Part shown: positions 33,640 to 45,854 of the stretch, in pieces
Position numbering within the stretch: position 1 is the stretch's first letter
Layout of the letters: each line of letters starts with the position of its first letter
NCBI RefSeq assembly: GCF_009727055.1
Contig: NC_052349.1
Coordinates: forward strand, 47,309,479 to 47,373,478
Source of the DNA: Benincasa hispida
Lineage: Eukaryota; Streptophyta; Magnoliopsida; Cucurbitales; Cucurbitaceae
Direction: 5' to 3'
DNA: 64,000 nucleotides
Translations under genes and position numbers: made by a program
Notes under the pieces: generated by a model
Database searches by the model: none
What the model was told of the DNA's origin: nothing
What the model saw: only the letters and a program-made list of their open reading frames with translations

Positions 33640-34960
33640 AAGAGTAAAGTGATTGTTTATAAATTTAAAATATATTTTTGGGTCATGTTTTTACTTGGTC
33701 CCGAAATTTTAAAATGTATATTTTTTATTATCAAGTTTGAGTTTGATTTCAATTTAGTATATATATTTCAATATGTTATAATGTTAACCTTGATATTTGA
33801 GTTTGGTTTCAATTTGGTTTTTAAGTTTCATGATTTAGTTTTAATTAAATATTTGCTTTAGTATCTAGCGTGAAACACAATAATTAATTAAAATAAGGGA
33901 AATTATTTCAAATGATAAAACTGTTACATGATATAGTAAAAATTTAGAACTATCAATAATAGATGCTGATAGACTTCTATAAATATCTATCGATGTCATT
34001 GATAGACATTGATAGAAGTTTATCAGTGTCCTTCAGTGTCTACTATTGATAACTCTAAAATTTTGTTATATTTTTATTCATTTTTTAATATTTAAAAACA
34101 ACCCTTAAAATAATTAAAAAGAGTGAAATTTGAAAGTTTGAAACAAAATTCAAATCTCAAAGATAAAATTGTAACATCTTGAACATATTGTTTAAATTGA
34201 AATGAAACTTATAACCTAACAAAATATAACATCACAAAACTTCATGGACTTTGGAAACTAAACCTAAAGTCTAAAAACTATAAATACATCTTTCCTATAT
34301 TCTTTTTTATTATTTTGTTTTTTTATAATTTGTTCATACAGATATTTGTCGATGTCAGCACTGATGTTTTATCTATATTATTGTCACCATGTCCATCAAA
34401 TTGAGATCTAAATGTTGGGGAAAATAACTTTTTGATCAATAGATTTTGGTTTTAGTTTTTATTTAGTCTGTAAATTTCAAAATATTATATTTGTAGTCCT
34501 TAAGTCTTGAGTTTGATTTCAATTTAGTTTATAGGTTTCAAAATGAGTTTTTAAGTTTTGAGTTTTGATTTAATACGATCTATAGGTTTCAAGATTCATA
34601 CTTTTATCCTTGAGATTTCACTAAATATTAACTTTCAATATTGAGATCATATAATATTAATTAATTTAAAAATAAGTATTAACAAAAATTTAAAATTCAA
34701 TTTTAACCTTGATGAAAAATACTGAAATTTAATTAATTAAAATCGTTTTAGTTTAATTGATAGACATCAACATCAAATAGTGAAAGTGAGTATCAAGTGA
34801 AAAAATGAATGTTATAAGTGTCAAATTTGAAACCTATACCAAATTGAAAAAAAATCAAGTGACAAAGTAGAAGTGTAACATTTTGAAATATATGGACAAA
34901 ATGAAAACTAAATAATAAATATAGGGACCAAAAAAGTATTTCTCCCTATTTTATGTATAT
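33640..34960. repeat. Diverged repeats of the 'gagtttgatttcaatttagt' type
   Basis: Words such as tgagtttgatttcaatttag and gagtttggtttcaatttggt recur at 33735, 33800 and 34510, with related ones at 34550 and 34590, alternating with aagtttcaaaat and ttttatccttgag. The phrases match a widespread noncoding repeat of plant intergenic DNA. No gene is visible. One palindromic element lies within it. Confidence 0.5.
33932..34071. repeat. Palindromic MITE (copy 4, best example)
   Basis: The 140-bp sequence folds back over nearly its whole length: tatagtaaaaatttagaact, atcaataatagatgctgata and gacttctat are mirrored by atagaagtttatcagtg.., ctactattgat and aactctaaaattttgttata. No coding capacity. Confidence 0.65.
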
Positions 34961-35065
34961 TTCGATGCTCTATTATTATTATTATTTTTATAAAATAATG
35001 GAAATGCCAATTCACCTATATGTTGATTCTAAATTTAAATATAAACTTTTTACTAATAGTGTTGT

Positions 35066-35086
35066 GTATATATATATATATATATA
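35066..35086. repeat. (TA)n microsatellite
   Basis: About ten uninterrupted TA units. Others lie at 49499-49517 and 49740-49758. Confidence 0.9.
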
Positions 35087-35510
35087 CATCCGTACATATA
35101 CAAACATTATTATTTATATATATAGAACTCAAAACAAAGAAGACAAAATTTACTAATCTAGCTTGTCTATTTTTTCGGGAGCAGAAATCTAGCTTGTTTA
35201 TGTAGTTGATAATTTTTTTTAAAAACTTAATTACATTTATTTTTGTCTCAACCATTAATGTCTAAGCAGTATGTTAATTATACAAATGATGATTGAGTAT
35301 TAAAGTGTGTCAAATGAGCTAATTTGAGCCAATAAACTAGAATAATTAATTTGAAAAAAAAAACCTACTCCTATTTATACTTTAAAAAACACATAAACCT
35401 ATATTTTTTTCCTCGTATGCACTAAAAAAATGTTATAAATATAACTTAATATTTAATTAATGAATTTTGATAATATTTATTTTATTAATTTAGAAGTGTG
35501 AGAAATGAGA

Positions 35511-35554
35511 GCAAAAAAAAAAAAAGAAAAAAAAGAAAAAAGAAAAAAGAAAAA
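35511..35554. repeat. A-rich polypurine tract
   Basis: Runs of A broken by single G (aaagaaaaaagaaaaaagaa). Low complexity. Confidence 0.85.
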
Positions 35555-36199
35555 TCAAACTTGTACCGACAATTTCGTTCTCACGCGCAAAGCTCAATTC
35601 AAACAGTAATAAAATAATAAAAAAATAGAAAGCCAACAATTTTCCTTTTTCTAAAACGAATAAATTATTTAAACATTCAATCAGTTCAATATATAGTTTT
35701 ATATTTTTGGAGAAACAATGAAAATTCCTTCAACTTTACTTTTCATTATTTTATATAGTTTATTTATTTATTGTTGCAGGATTAATTGCTTAAAAGATTC
35801 ATTTTAAAGATAAAAAAAATGTCAAATGACTCAGTTTTTTAAAAAAATGTTAAAGACCCATTTGCTGATGTTATGATCACGTGAAGTTATATTATTGTCG
35901 AAATCTTCCTCTACACGTCGTCTTCTTATTCTCCTCCGTATGACTTTTTCTTCTCCGGCACGATGAGTTCATGTGAGTAGCTCCAATGTGACCAACTCTG
36001 TTAAGCAAGAAAAGAGGGAGGAGTGATTTTGTGAGTAATGAAAAGAGAGCAAAAAGAGACTATTTTTTCGTGTGTGTGAATATATTTTGGTAATTTCACT
36101 TGAAGTTGATGTCAGTAAAGAGTCATTCGCATTTTTGTATCATCCATTCGGTGGACCCTATTTTTGCATACGTTTATTGATTAATAATGATAATAATAA

Positions 36200-37138
36200 T
36201 TAATAAAATAATTTGTATAATACAGGCTTCTTCCCCACCACCGATGTTGGTCTAATGGTCTCTGTCTCAGTCAGTGGAGAGGAATGGTTGAGCCGTCCCC
36301 TTACAGAACGGTACGTTTCACCGTCTTTCCGCCATTGTTACCGCTTTCTTTATTTCCAATCTTCTTCTTCTTCTTTCCCCTACTTCGTAATCAACATTGC
36401 GTTTTATCGGTTTAGTTTTTTTTTTTTTTTTCTGGTGAATCGAACTGTTATTTGAAATTGTTGCGTTGTGCTCCATTGGAATGCTTTCGAGCTTCTTCTT
36501 TCAGCTTTTGAGTTTCGCTAGTATTTTCGTTGTTTTCCGCCTGCATTTGATCTGGATCTGGTGAGTTGTGGAGTAGCTTTGGGGAGTTACTCACAAGCAG
36601 CTTCATCTACTTGCATTTCTTGTCAACTGAGTTCCGCTTCTCGTTTCTTCTATTGAGCATGGTGGATAAATTGTAGTTGTTGATCTTGAAGCGAAATCAA
36701 GTAATAAAATTTTGCAGCCATGGATATGCTATTTTAGGTGCGAGGAAACAGGGAACTATATGAATGCAATGACTTACTTCCGTGTTTTCTTTTTGCTGAT
36801 TACTAAATGCTTTGGTATCGTGGTCTGTGATGGCGGTTATTGATGAGTGCGTTATAAGATTTATTGTTTTGTTAATTTGCTCATTTTTTTTTTCTGTGGT
36901 GTTGATTGATGGTCGTTCTGGAGCATGCAGATTGCTGTACCCTGGGAAGAGTCGGTTTTAGATAAGATATCGTTGCTTGATATTGCTCCGGAAATTTCGT
37001 GTGGTTATTTATTTCTCATCAACATTAATTGTTATGGGATTTGCTTTGTTCGGTGATAGGTTTGGAATGTAGTTATATTACCTTTTGATTATATTGGAGA
37101 AAACTGTTTATTGAGGGTTCTGCTTCGGTTCTTCAAAA
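36200..37138 (+). promoter_or_regulatory. 5' UTR region of the C2-domain gene
   Basis: Pyrimidine-rich leader with a (CTT)n run near 36360-36377, a likely 5' UTR intron ending tgcag at 36930, and no good upstream coding frame. Further upstream a palindromic TCACGTGA G-box lies at about 35878. The transcription start cannot be fixed. Confidence 0.4.
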
Positions 37139-40100
37139 ATGGTGCTTGGTTTGAAAGGAAAGCATAGGAGAGGTGACATTGTTCAAGCTGATTATAGGAT
37201 CCATGTTCAGGATATAAAGCCCTGGCCACCCTCACAGTCGCTTATGTCCCTACGCTCTGTGTTTATTCAATGGGAGAATGGTGATCGCCACTCGGGATCT
37301 TCCAATCTTGTTATTCCAACCATTGGGTCTATAGTTGGCGAGGGAAAAATTGAATTCAATGAATCATTTAAGTTACCTGTGGGTCTGGTAAGGGACATGC
37401 CTGTTAGAGGCAAGGATGCTGATACATTCCAGAGGAACATTTTAGAATTCAGCCTGTTTGAGTCTCGCAGAGAAAAGGCTGCTAAAGGCCAGTTGTTGGC
37501 TACTGCCACCATAGACTTGGCTGAATTTGGTGTTGTGAAAGAAACAATATCTGTTACCTCTCCAATGCATTGCCAGAGGAACTTCAAGAACACACTTCAG
37601 CCAATTTTGTCCATCAAAATTCAGCCAATTGACAAGGGACGGACCAATAACTCACTGAAGGATACCTTGTCCAGGAGGATGTCATTGGACAGTTTTGATG
37701 GTGAATCTGCTGCAGCCTCTATACATGAAGAATTTGCAGATCCAAACAAGATTGCATCTTTCACTGATGATGATGTTTCATCCCACTCTTCCATGACGAC
37801 TTCTGCATTAGAGCCCGATGGTTGTGTAGCACCTCAAACAGAAGAGGTATCAACTTGTTTTATTTATCTATCCTCTCATCATGCTTGTATGTAACTGTCT
37901 ATAACCAGTGCTGGCTTTTATTGTACGAGACTAATTTTGAGGCAGGTCTTCGTTACACATTAAACTTTAAGTTAAGCCTCAACTGAGGGATTTTTTTTTC
38001 ATTCTACTTTTAGCTGTCTGGCTTACCAATTAATACACTTTTATGGTATAATGTGTGGAGGATCCCACATTGGAGAAATGGGGAGAACTTACAACCTTTA
38101 AAAGATACAAGGGCCACTTCTCCTATTGCCAAATGTTTTTGAGATGAAACCCATGTTTATCTAATATGGCGTCATAGCCCATGAACTCCAAACAGGTATT
38201 AGGTCCAAAAATAGACAAAAGAGATCGGACCAAAAAACTATATGCCTTAACCAGTTGAACTGGTTGACCATTAAAAAACTTTCCTAATGTGCCAATAATA
38301 AGGAATCGGTAACTAGTGCTCTAAACATCTGTTGTGATGTCATGTCCACAAATATTTTCTTAACATACGTGAACCTGACTGTTGCCCACAACCACATTGT
38401 TATTCAATGCTCTCATCATCTGTGATTTCATGTTGAGCTTCATGCAGGACCTATACCCATCTCCTTCATGTTATTATCTGCTTCATAGGATTTAATGTTT
38501 TAAATCATACAATACTTGATGTGAATCTGCAGGGTGGCCTAAGTACGTTGATTCATGGAACTGATAATAGACAGGAGCATGCTTCCATCTCAAACTTGGA
38601 GCCTGAAAAATCAAATGTGACAACTTCATCAATAGAACCATCCTCTGATCCTGGGAGTCCTGAAAATAGTCATACTTCTATCTCCAGCTCTCCAAAGGTT
38701 GGTTCAATGTCAATTGAGAAAAATGGTAAAAAAAGTTATACAGTTTACTTTTCTTCTTCCCCAAAACATGAACAGCATGAAAGTGATATCCACAACCATG
38801 TGAAGATTGAAGATGCTGAGCATTTGGCCAAGGAGAGTAATGGAAGGAAGTCCAATGGGATGAATTATCAGGAGGCTTCTAATGTTGAAACAGAAGAGGA
38901 TGTAGATCATCATCTCTCAGCTAGACAAGGTGATACCGTAGAGCGGGTTGCTCTGGAAAATGACACAATGCCGAGCATAGTTCAGAAAAATGACAGATTA
39001 AAGCATGTGAAGTCAGTTCGATCACCATTAGAATCAGCTAAGTGTAATGGGTTTGGTAGTAAACAGCTTATTGGAGTTGAGGAAATTGGTGCTCCAGGAC
39101 ATTCAGATAACAGCTTAGAAAGTGTCAGAAGAAATGAAAGAAGGGATTCTAAACCATATACAAAGGATACAAAAAATTCTGTTTTGGACAGCAAAGTCCA
39201 ACAATTACAACACAAGATAAAAATGCTTGAGGGAGAGTTGAGAGAAGCTGCAGCAATCGAGGCAGCTCTTTACTCTATAGTTGCCGAACATGGAAGTTCC
39301 ATGAATAAGGTCCATGCTCCTGCACGACGTCTTTCAAGGCTGTATCTTCATTCTTGTAAAGAAAGTTCTCAGTCGCGTAAGGCCCATGCTGCTAGAAGTG
39401 TTGTTTCTGGATTTGTTTTGATTGCAAAAGCTTGTGGAAATGATGTGCCCAGGTATTTCTTTCTTTAGAATTTTTTTTTAATAAATATTTTAGTTATGAC
39501 GTTAAATATTTACCTTAAAATATTTATCAAAGAAAAATATTTACCTTAAAATATTGTTCATCATCATCCATCTCCTCATGCATTGGTTTTCCAAAGCACA
39601 CATGCTGGAGAATACAAAATAGTGGAGATAGCTGCAATTCATGGTTATCGTAATCGAATTCTAGCTATAGAGAATAAGGCAAATATTAATAATACTAACA
39701 AAAGAACTTTGAAAAGAATTGAAGGGTGAAGTTTCTCTATTTGCTTGTAACTGGACCAGGGATCACGACGTTTTACATTCATCAAAGGCAGGCTAATGTG
39801 CAGTAAGATTGTATGAGCTAGCTTACTAACCGATTATCCAAATACAATTTACAGATTGACTTTCTGGTTATCGAATTCAATAGTCCTGAGAACAATCGTA
39901 AGCCAGGATGCTGTGAGCCTAAAAATGCAAGTTGCTTCTGGATCTCATTCAAGCAAAAATGGTGCTAACAGAGAAAGTATTAAAGCAGCATCTCCATTGA
40001 AATGGAAAGCATCATCTCCAAACAAAAGAGAGAATGGAAATACCTGGCATGGAAGTTCTGGTAACTGGGAAGATGCACACACTTTTACATCTGCCTTAGA

Positions 40101-42770
40101 GAAGGTTGAGGCTTGGATCTTCTCCCGTATCATTGAGTCCATCTGGTGGCAGGTGTTCAATGCATTTCCTACCTACATTTATGCTCCTTTAAATTAAAGT
40201 AATAATTGCCCATGAGATCAGAATATTGAAAGAGCACAAAATTGTATTTCCTAACATGTTTCCTTTCATTTCTAGACATTGACTCCACATATGCAGTTGG
40301 CAACAGCGAAAACAATTAATCAAGATTCCAATTCAACCTCAGGGAAGAGCTATAAGGGAAGTTCTAGTTCAGTTGATCATGATCAAGGGAACTTTTCATT
40401 GGACCTCTGGAAAAAAGCTTTCAAGGATGCCTATGAAAGAATTTGTCCCCTCCGAGCAGGAGGACACGAGTGTGGTTGCTTGCCTCTTTTGTCTAAATTG
40501 GTACGTGTAATTAAATTTGCTTTAAACCAAACACATTATTTTCTTTATGAAGAGGATAAGTTAGCCTTGCAATGTATATCATAAACTAAATTGTATTTTC
40601 AATTTATATTAGCAAGAGGAGAGTCTATAGTATCCACCATATTGGAAGTATTATAATACTAGCCAACTCTTGAAGCTCATGATTGTATTTGTTCGTTAAA
40701 AGGTGACGAACCTTTTTTCCCAGCAGGGGCTAACAGTGCAAGCAAGATCAGGGACACTATTAAGTACCAGTGTATAGATAGATTAATATTTTGGATGCAT
40801 GGTGGTAGCTATGACAATTTTCTATTATGGATAACTTGAGGACTTGCACCTTGCAATGTATTACATATTTTTTGTGTAACGATGTATGGCTCTTTGCAAT
40901 GGAAATATAATGCATCTTTGTTGTGTGACTAGATAATGGAGCAATGTGTCATTAGATTAGATACAGCGATGTTTAATGCCATTCTTCGTGATTCAGCCGA
41001 TGAGATACCAACTGATCCTGTATCTGACCCCATTAGCGAGTCTAAAGTTCTCCCAATTCCAGTTGGGAAATCAAGTTTTGGGGCTGGCGCACTACTTAAG
41101 AATGCAGTAAGCTTTTCACTTTACAGTTGATGTCTGCTATGAAATTGGGTTATCAGTTATGACGATTCTTTTGCCATAAGCTTATCATTGCTTTTCTCTA
41201 AAACCGTGAACTGCTTTCTTCATCTCTCTCCTGTTTCCTGTTTAATTATTTGCAGTTCTTACTCTTATTTGGTTAGCAAGAAACAATTTAACGCACACAT
41301 AATTACAATGTGTTGCACTTCTATCAGTATCATCTTTCTTGCTGCACAGATAATGCAACAAACATTTGCTCCTCTCAATTTCCCTTTTTGAAAGCCAATT
41401 TTGTAGTGCAGTAACTGCATTTTTGTGCATTATATTGGAATCTAGCGATTTGATCTTTCTCAAAGATGCTTAGGCCCTTAGCTGTGTTTCTATGGATCAG
41501 ATTGGAAACTGGTCGAGGTGGTTGACTGATCTTTTCGGTTTGGACGACGATGATCAATGTGAGGATGAACACGACAATGCAGAAGGGAAAGATGCCAGTA
41601 CCCTCAAGTCCTTTCATCTACTAAATGCATTGAGTGATCTCATGATGCTTCCTAAGGACATGCTCCTGAACCAATCGATAAGAAAAGAGGTACATATCTA
41701 GGGTCCTTTTGTTTGTGGCCTCCCATTTGTCTAATTAAGTAATCAACATGCAATTGATATACTTACATAATATATTTTTTAAGGTATGCCCTTCATTTGG
41801 TGCACCGGTAATTAAGAGAACTCTTGAACATTTTGTTCCCGACGAGTTTTGTGAAGACCCAATCCCTGATGCTGTTCTTGAAGTTCTGGATATTGAGGTG
41901 ACCTAAATAGATATGTACTGTTTTGATCCTTTCGGGGGTGTTTGGGGTGAGGAGTAAGGAGTTATGAAGTCAAGGGAGTTGTGAACTCTTGGGGCTCACA
42001 GTGTAAGGAGTTGATAAGATATAAAATTGATGTTTTTTAGTAGTGAGACCACCTACTCCTTGGACCAAACAAGGAGTGGAGTTCAATACTCCTAATTCTC
42101 AATCTCAACCCCAACTTCTCAACTCCATGGGCCAAGTACCCTCTTAAGAATGGGTGTTTGGCCCAAGGAGTTGGACTTGTTTGGCTGAATGAGTTCGTGG
42201 CCCACGACTAAAACACTTTAATTTCATTTCTTAAAAAACGTTAAACTGTGGGTCTGTGACTAAACAATCTCTCATACTTAACTCCACTCTTTGTCCCAAA
42301 TGCCTTCTTAATTTTTTTTCTGGTAGATTCCTAATGTGAAATTGTTGCAGCATTACAAGACCGCAGGCATGTCCTCCTAATGTTATTTTATTTCCTAAAG
42401 ACAAAAATATAAGAATCTAAGTTCCTTTGTTTTACCACAGGAGGACCCATCCGAACTCGATGACAAATTTGTCACGAGTTTCCCACACACAGCAGCTGCG
42501 GTAGCATATCATCCACCCTCATTAGCGTCTGTAGTAGCGTTTATTGGCAATGTTGGTACAAAGTCCGAGCTCAGAAGAAGCAGGTCTTCAGTGCTCAAAA
42601 AATCTAACACCAGTGATGATGAGCTGGACGAGTTGTGCTCACCCTTTGCTTCTATTCTTGATGTGGCGATTTCTCCATCGACTACTGCCAAGCCAAGTAG
42701 GACTTCTGAGAAAAGTTGCAATCAAAATGCCACAAGGTACGAGCTTCTTCGAGATGTATGGGGCGAATAA
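37139..42770 (+). CDS. C2 (EEIG1/EHBP1-type) protein, At3g01810-like
   Basis: Eight coding exons with GT..AG borders keep one frame: 37139-37846, 38533-39452, 39855-40152, 40276-40500, 40933-41106, 41501-41689, 41784-41897 and 42441-42770, giving 985 residues. Residues ~1-165 form an N-terminal C2 domain of the EEIG1/EHBP1 family (start MVLGLKGKHRRGD, then EIKPWPP-like DIKPWPPSQSL, VFIQWENGDR, GKIEFNESF, GQLLATATIDLAEFG). A long Ser-rich acidic middle follows, then a coiled coil at ~454-485 (KVQQLQHKIKMLEGELREAA). The C-terminal half has a DIL-like helical block (RLTFWLSNSIVLR, ARLD-like IRLDTAMFNAILR, GNWSRWLTDLFG) and ends RYELLRDVWGE. Relatives are plant-specific proteins linked by homology to membrane or cytoskeletal trafficking. 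Function is unproven. A non-coding 5' exon and intron probably precede the ATG. Length is close to what I remember of At3g01810. Confidence 0.88.
38041..38200. repeat. Possible dispersed repeat in first coding intron
   Basis: The stretch gtgtggaggatcccacattg and the lines after it (ggagaaatggggagaac, atggcgtcatagcccatg) resemble the 'gatcccacattgg' repeat seen widely in plant introns and intergenic DNA. The boundaries are not clear. Confidence 0.3.
41930..42311. repeat. MITE in intron 7 of the C2-domain gene
   Basis: Its left end GGGGGTGTTTGGGGTGAGGA is matched, inverted, by AAGGCATTTGGGACAAAGAG at the right end near 42311. The interior repeats gagttgg, ctccttgg and ttggcc words in both directions. 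The terminal GGTGTTTGG resembles PIF/Harbinger-type MITEs. It lies between the exons ending at 41897 and starting at 42441 and does not disturb the coding frame. Confidence 0.6.
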
Positions 42771-43162
42771 TGAGCAATCTGTTCTCATATCAGTTTGGAA
42801 AAAAAATTCATTGTGTATTACTAAGATAGAAGTCAGATCAAACTCTGAGGAGTTTGGGGATTGTATATATATGTATGCATAATCAGAGTTTCTTGTAAAA
42901 TCGTTCGACCCGAGCTCCATTTTTGATCCATTTCTTTTTGCATTGAACTTGTAATCTGGAATTTATGGTACCAAGGGAGAAGCTAAGTGCACCAAATGGT
43001 AGAAGTAATGGTCCCAAGGGAAAGGCTAAATACACCAAATTTCTAACAATTTTAGTCTACAAAACGGTTAATATATTGAGAGGTATTACATTCGATAATA
43101 TGTTGCTATATGCTTTTTAAAGTTGACAGTTTAATCTATAAATTTTGATTTTCTAACCATTT

Positions 43163-44085
43163 AAGCGCCGTTCAGGTAATCATCATCTTTTTTTTTTTTC
43201 CTGAAAAATTAAGTAAATTTTCTCTTAGTTTCTATTTTTTTTAAAGTAAAATAGTTGAATTCTTAATTAAATTCTAAAATAAAAAACAAGTTTTAGAAAA
43301 TTATTTTTTTAGTATTCAAAATTTGTTTGGTTCTTGAAAAAGTATACGACTAAGTCTTTTTTTATACGGATGATGCATTCACAGACCCTTTTATGATTAA
43401 TGACTTATCCCTCACAAATGTATGAAATCTAACATTTTGCTTATGTTAAAGTGTACTATCGCATTTTATACTATATTGCGTTAGAACTGACCATGCCTAT
43501 CATAGCTCTAAAGTGGTAACCATCTTTATAGTAATTTTTATTTTTATTTTTTTGTTGTGTTTTCCTCATTTTTCTCACATTTTGTTGTTTTTTCTATGAG
43601 AAAAATAAAGATCGCGATAGAGATGACCATTGTGTTAGGGTTATATATCAATCTCTAACACGATACGTTAATGTTTGTTGTGTTTTGTGGTTTCTTGAAA
43701 AAGATGAAGATCGTAATAGAGATGGCCATAACGTTAGGGCTACGCTAACCACGACCATCTCTAACGCGACATGTTAACGTTTATTGTTTTTTGATGAGAT
43801 TTCCTTAAAAAGATGAATCGCAATAGAGATGACCATAATGTTAGGGCTATGCTAACCATGGCCATCTCTAACGCGATAAGTTATAAAATGCGATAGTGTA
43901 TTCTAACTTAAGCAGAAGTTTAGATTTCATACGTTTGTGGGGAGCGGGTCATCAATCATAAAGACCTTTCTGAAAAGGTCATCCGTACAAAAACTCAAAT
44001 TCAGAGGTAGAAAAGATGTTTATAGTCTAATTTTCAAAAACTAAAAATAAAAAAACAAATGATTACGAAACGAGACCTTAGTTTT
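43163..44085. repeat. MITE split by another element
   Basis: The left part (43163-43352: taagcgccgttcaggtaatc, gttttagaaaattattt) and right part (43997-44085: ttcaaaaactaaaaataaaa, caaatgattacgaaacgaga, cctta) are the two ends of the same family as 8055-8375. They are interrupted by the fold-back element at 43353-43996. Confidence 0.6.
43353..43996. mobile_element. Fold-back DNA element with ~120-bp inverted ends
   Basis: The left ~120 bp (tacggatgatgcattcacag, aatgtatgaaatctaacatt, ctatcgcattttata) returns inverted at the right (ctttctgaaaaggtcatccg, aatctaaacttctgcttaag, actatcgcattttataact read in reverse). The middle has three ~100-bp tandem units, each with atagagatgaccat, gttagggcta and ccatctctaacgcga. 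Long inverted ends without coding capacity resemble non-autonomous Mutator-like elements. No clean target duplication could be fixed. Confidence 0.6.
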
Positions 44086-45854
44086 TATATTTTAGATTTG
44101 CGTGATCAGAGGTTGAATCGATCATCATAAAGAGAATTAGGCCAAAAATTAGGATACATTTTGGAAATGCAACAACCAATAATTTAACCTCTATTGTGAA
44201 TATTTCCTTCAAAATTAAGTGTCAATTTTTATCACACAACAATCGGATGTAATTTATGAACACATTTGATATCTAATAAATTTATGATCTATTATGAAAG
44301 AAATATCCTTGATTTTTAACAACAATTTTCTTTTATGAAGGAATAAATCATTACAAAATCTAAATGAATGACAAAATTGTTACATACCAATTTGCCAAGA
44401 ATGTTTCTTAACAACGAAGACAAAAAAAAAAAAAAAACAAAAAACAAAAAACAAAAAATCGCTTAAAAAGGGTGTTTATGGTGATGACATAAGATGATAT
44501 GAGTTGAGATATAAACTCAACTCAATATTTTGGAGGGCAATTTAGTATGCCATCGATATTTTGCACCATGTCTACCAACCGTACAATCAACCCCCACAGC
44601 ACCAATGCCTCAATTGGCACTCAACCACCATCTTCAGCCGGCAACTCCACTCCAACGATCATTATTTTAATAAAATAATCATTTTTATAGTAATTTGACA
44701 CTAATAAAAACACTTTTAACCTATAACAAACCAAACAAACTTGTATATAAAAATATTTCTGAGAAAGAGTTTCCAAACCTATATTTTATAAAATTTGTTT
44801 AAATTAATAACTTTTTTAAAAACATTTTTTTTCCAAGTTAATCCAAACATAAACTTGTATCATGATAAAAATTATAAACTGGAGTTTGGGAATTAAAAGA
44901 AAATTATCGAATATATCTATCGAATAGAGGATTCGGATGGATGTTTCTTTTTGGGTGGGTGAATCTAGTAATTTATTAGCACATATCATATATAATTTTT
45001 TTGTATAATATAACTGGATTGGAGAATATGACTTCTACATATCTTTTGTCAACCATGTAACATATCATTAATAAGGTCATTATATTACAATTACATTTTG
45101 AAGATGTTTCACTTACAATATAAATCCAAATTTGTTTTGTTTCAATGAATCCAATATAATTGTGTTTTAACTTAACTAGAAATGTTACATGTACAAAATT
45201 GTAAAATAATCACTTTTGAATTAGACAAAAAATTGAAATACATGATGCAAAAATAAACCGTAAACATCCTTTCCCAAAACTCCTAGTCATATATACACTT
45301 TACACAAACAATAAAACAAAGTGTAATCCATAATTTATAAAAAAAAAAAAAAATATAGAATTATTATATGTAAAAACTTCTAAACAAAAATAACTAATAA
45401 CCAATAACATATGAAGTTCAGATATAATAACTCATATTAGTGCCCAACAGTCCAGACTAGATTAAAAACTAAGGATTTGATATCTTTAGTTGACACGAAA
45501 TATAGCATTTAATGTCGGTCATGAGTGGAAATGTTCACTTTATAAATAGTATATAAGAGTAAAGAGAAGAGAGTGTTGTATATCTCTCTCTTATTTTTGA
45601 CCTCTACATTACAAAACTCACAAACTGGTCTGCTTAGTGCTTACATTCATTGGTTCAATGCATCCAGCAAAAAAAAAAAAATGTTGAACAAAACTTCAAA
45701 ACTCAATATATTTGGTGGAGGAAAACTCCAGCAAGATGTTGTTATGTCAATTCACTCTCACATTTATATTTACTACTACGCCGGCATGGTTTAGAAAAGG
45801 AAAAAAAAACAAAAAAAAAAGGAACAACCAACAAAATTTGAAAAGCTAAACCAT
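44086..45854. other. AT-rich intergenic DNA between convergent genes
   Basis: No gene is visible. An A/C run lies at 44424-44458. A TATAAATA box near 45541 is followed by a short open frame (45573-45794) that ends within the presumed 3' UTR of the adenylate-kinase gene. Its product (73 residues, start MLYISLLFLTS) matches nothing I know. Confidence 0.4.

Noticed and set aside
36213..36455. 80-codon frame upstream of the C2-domain gene
   Set aside because: It lies in the pyrimidine-rich 5' UTR and is Ser/Phe-rich from the CTT and T runs. It has no conserved features.
42735..42745. Splice donor (aag, then gtacga) in the last exon of the C2-domain gene
   Set aside because: Reading through gives RYELLRDVWGE and a stop, matching the conserved C-terminus of the family as I remember it. 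Splicing there is not needed.
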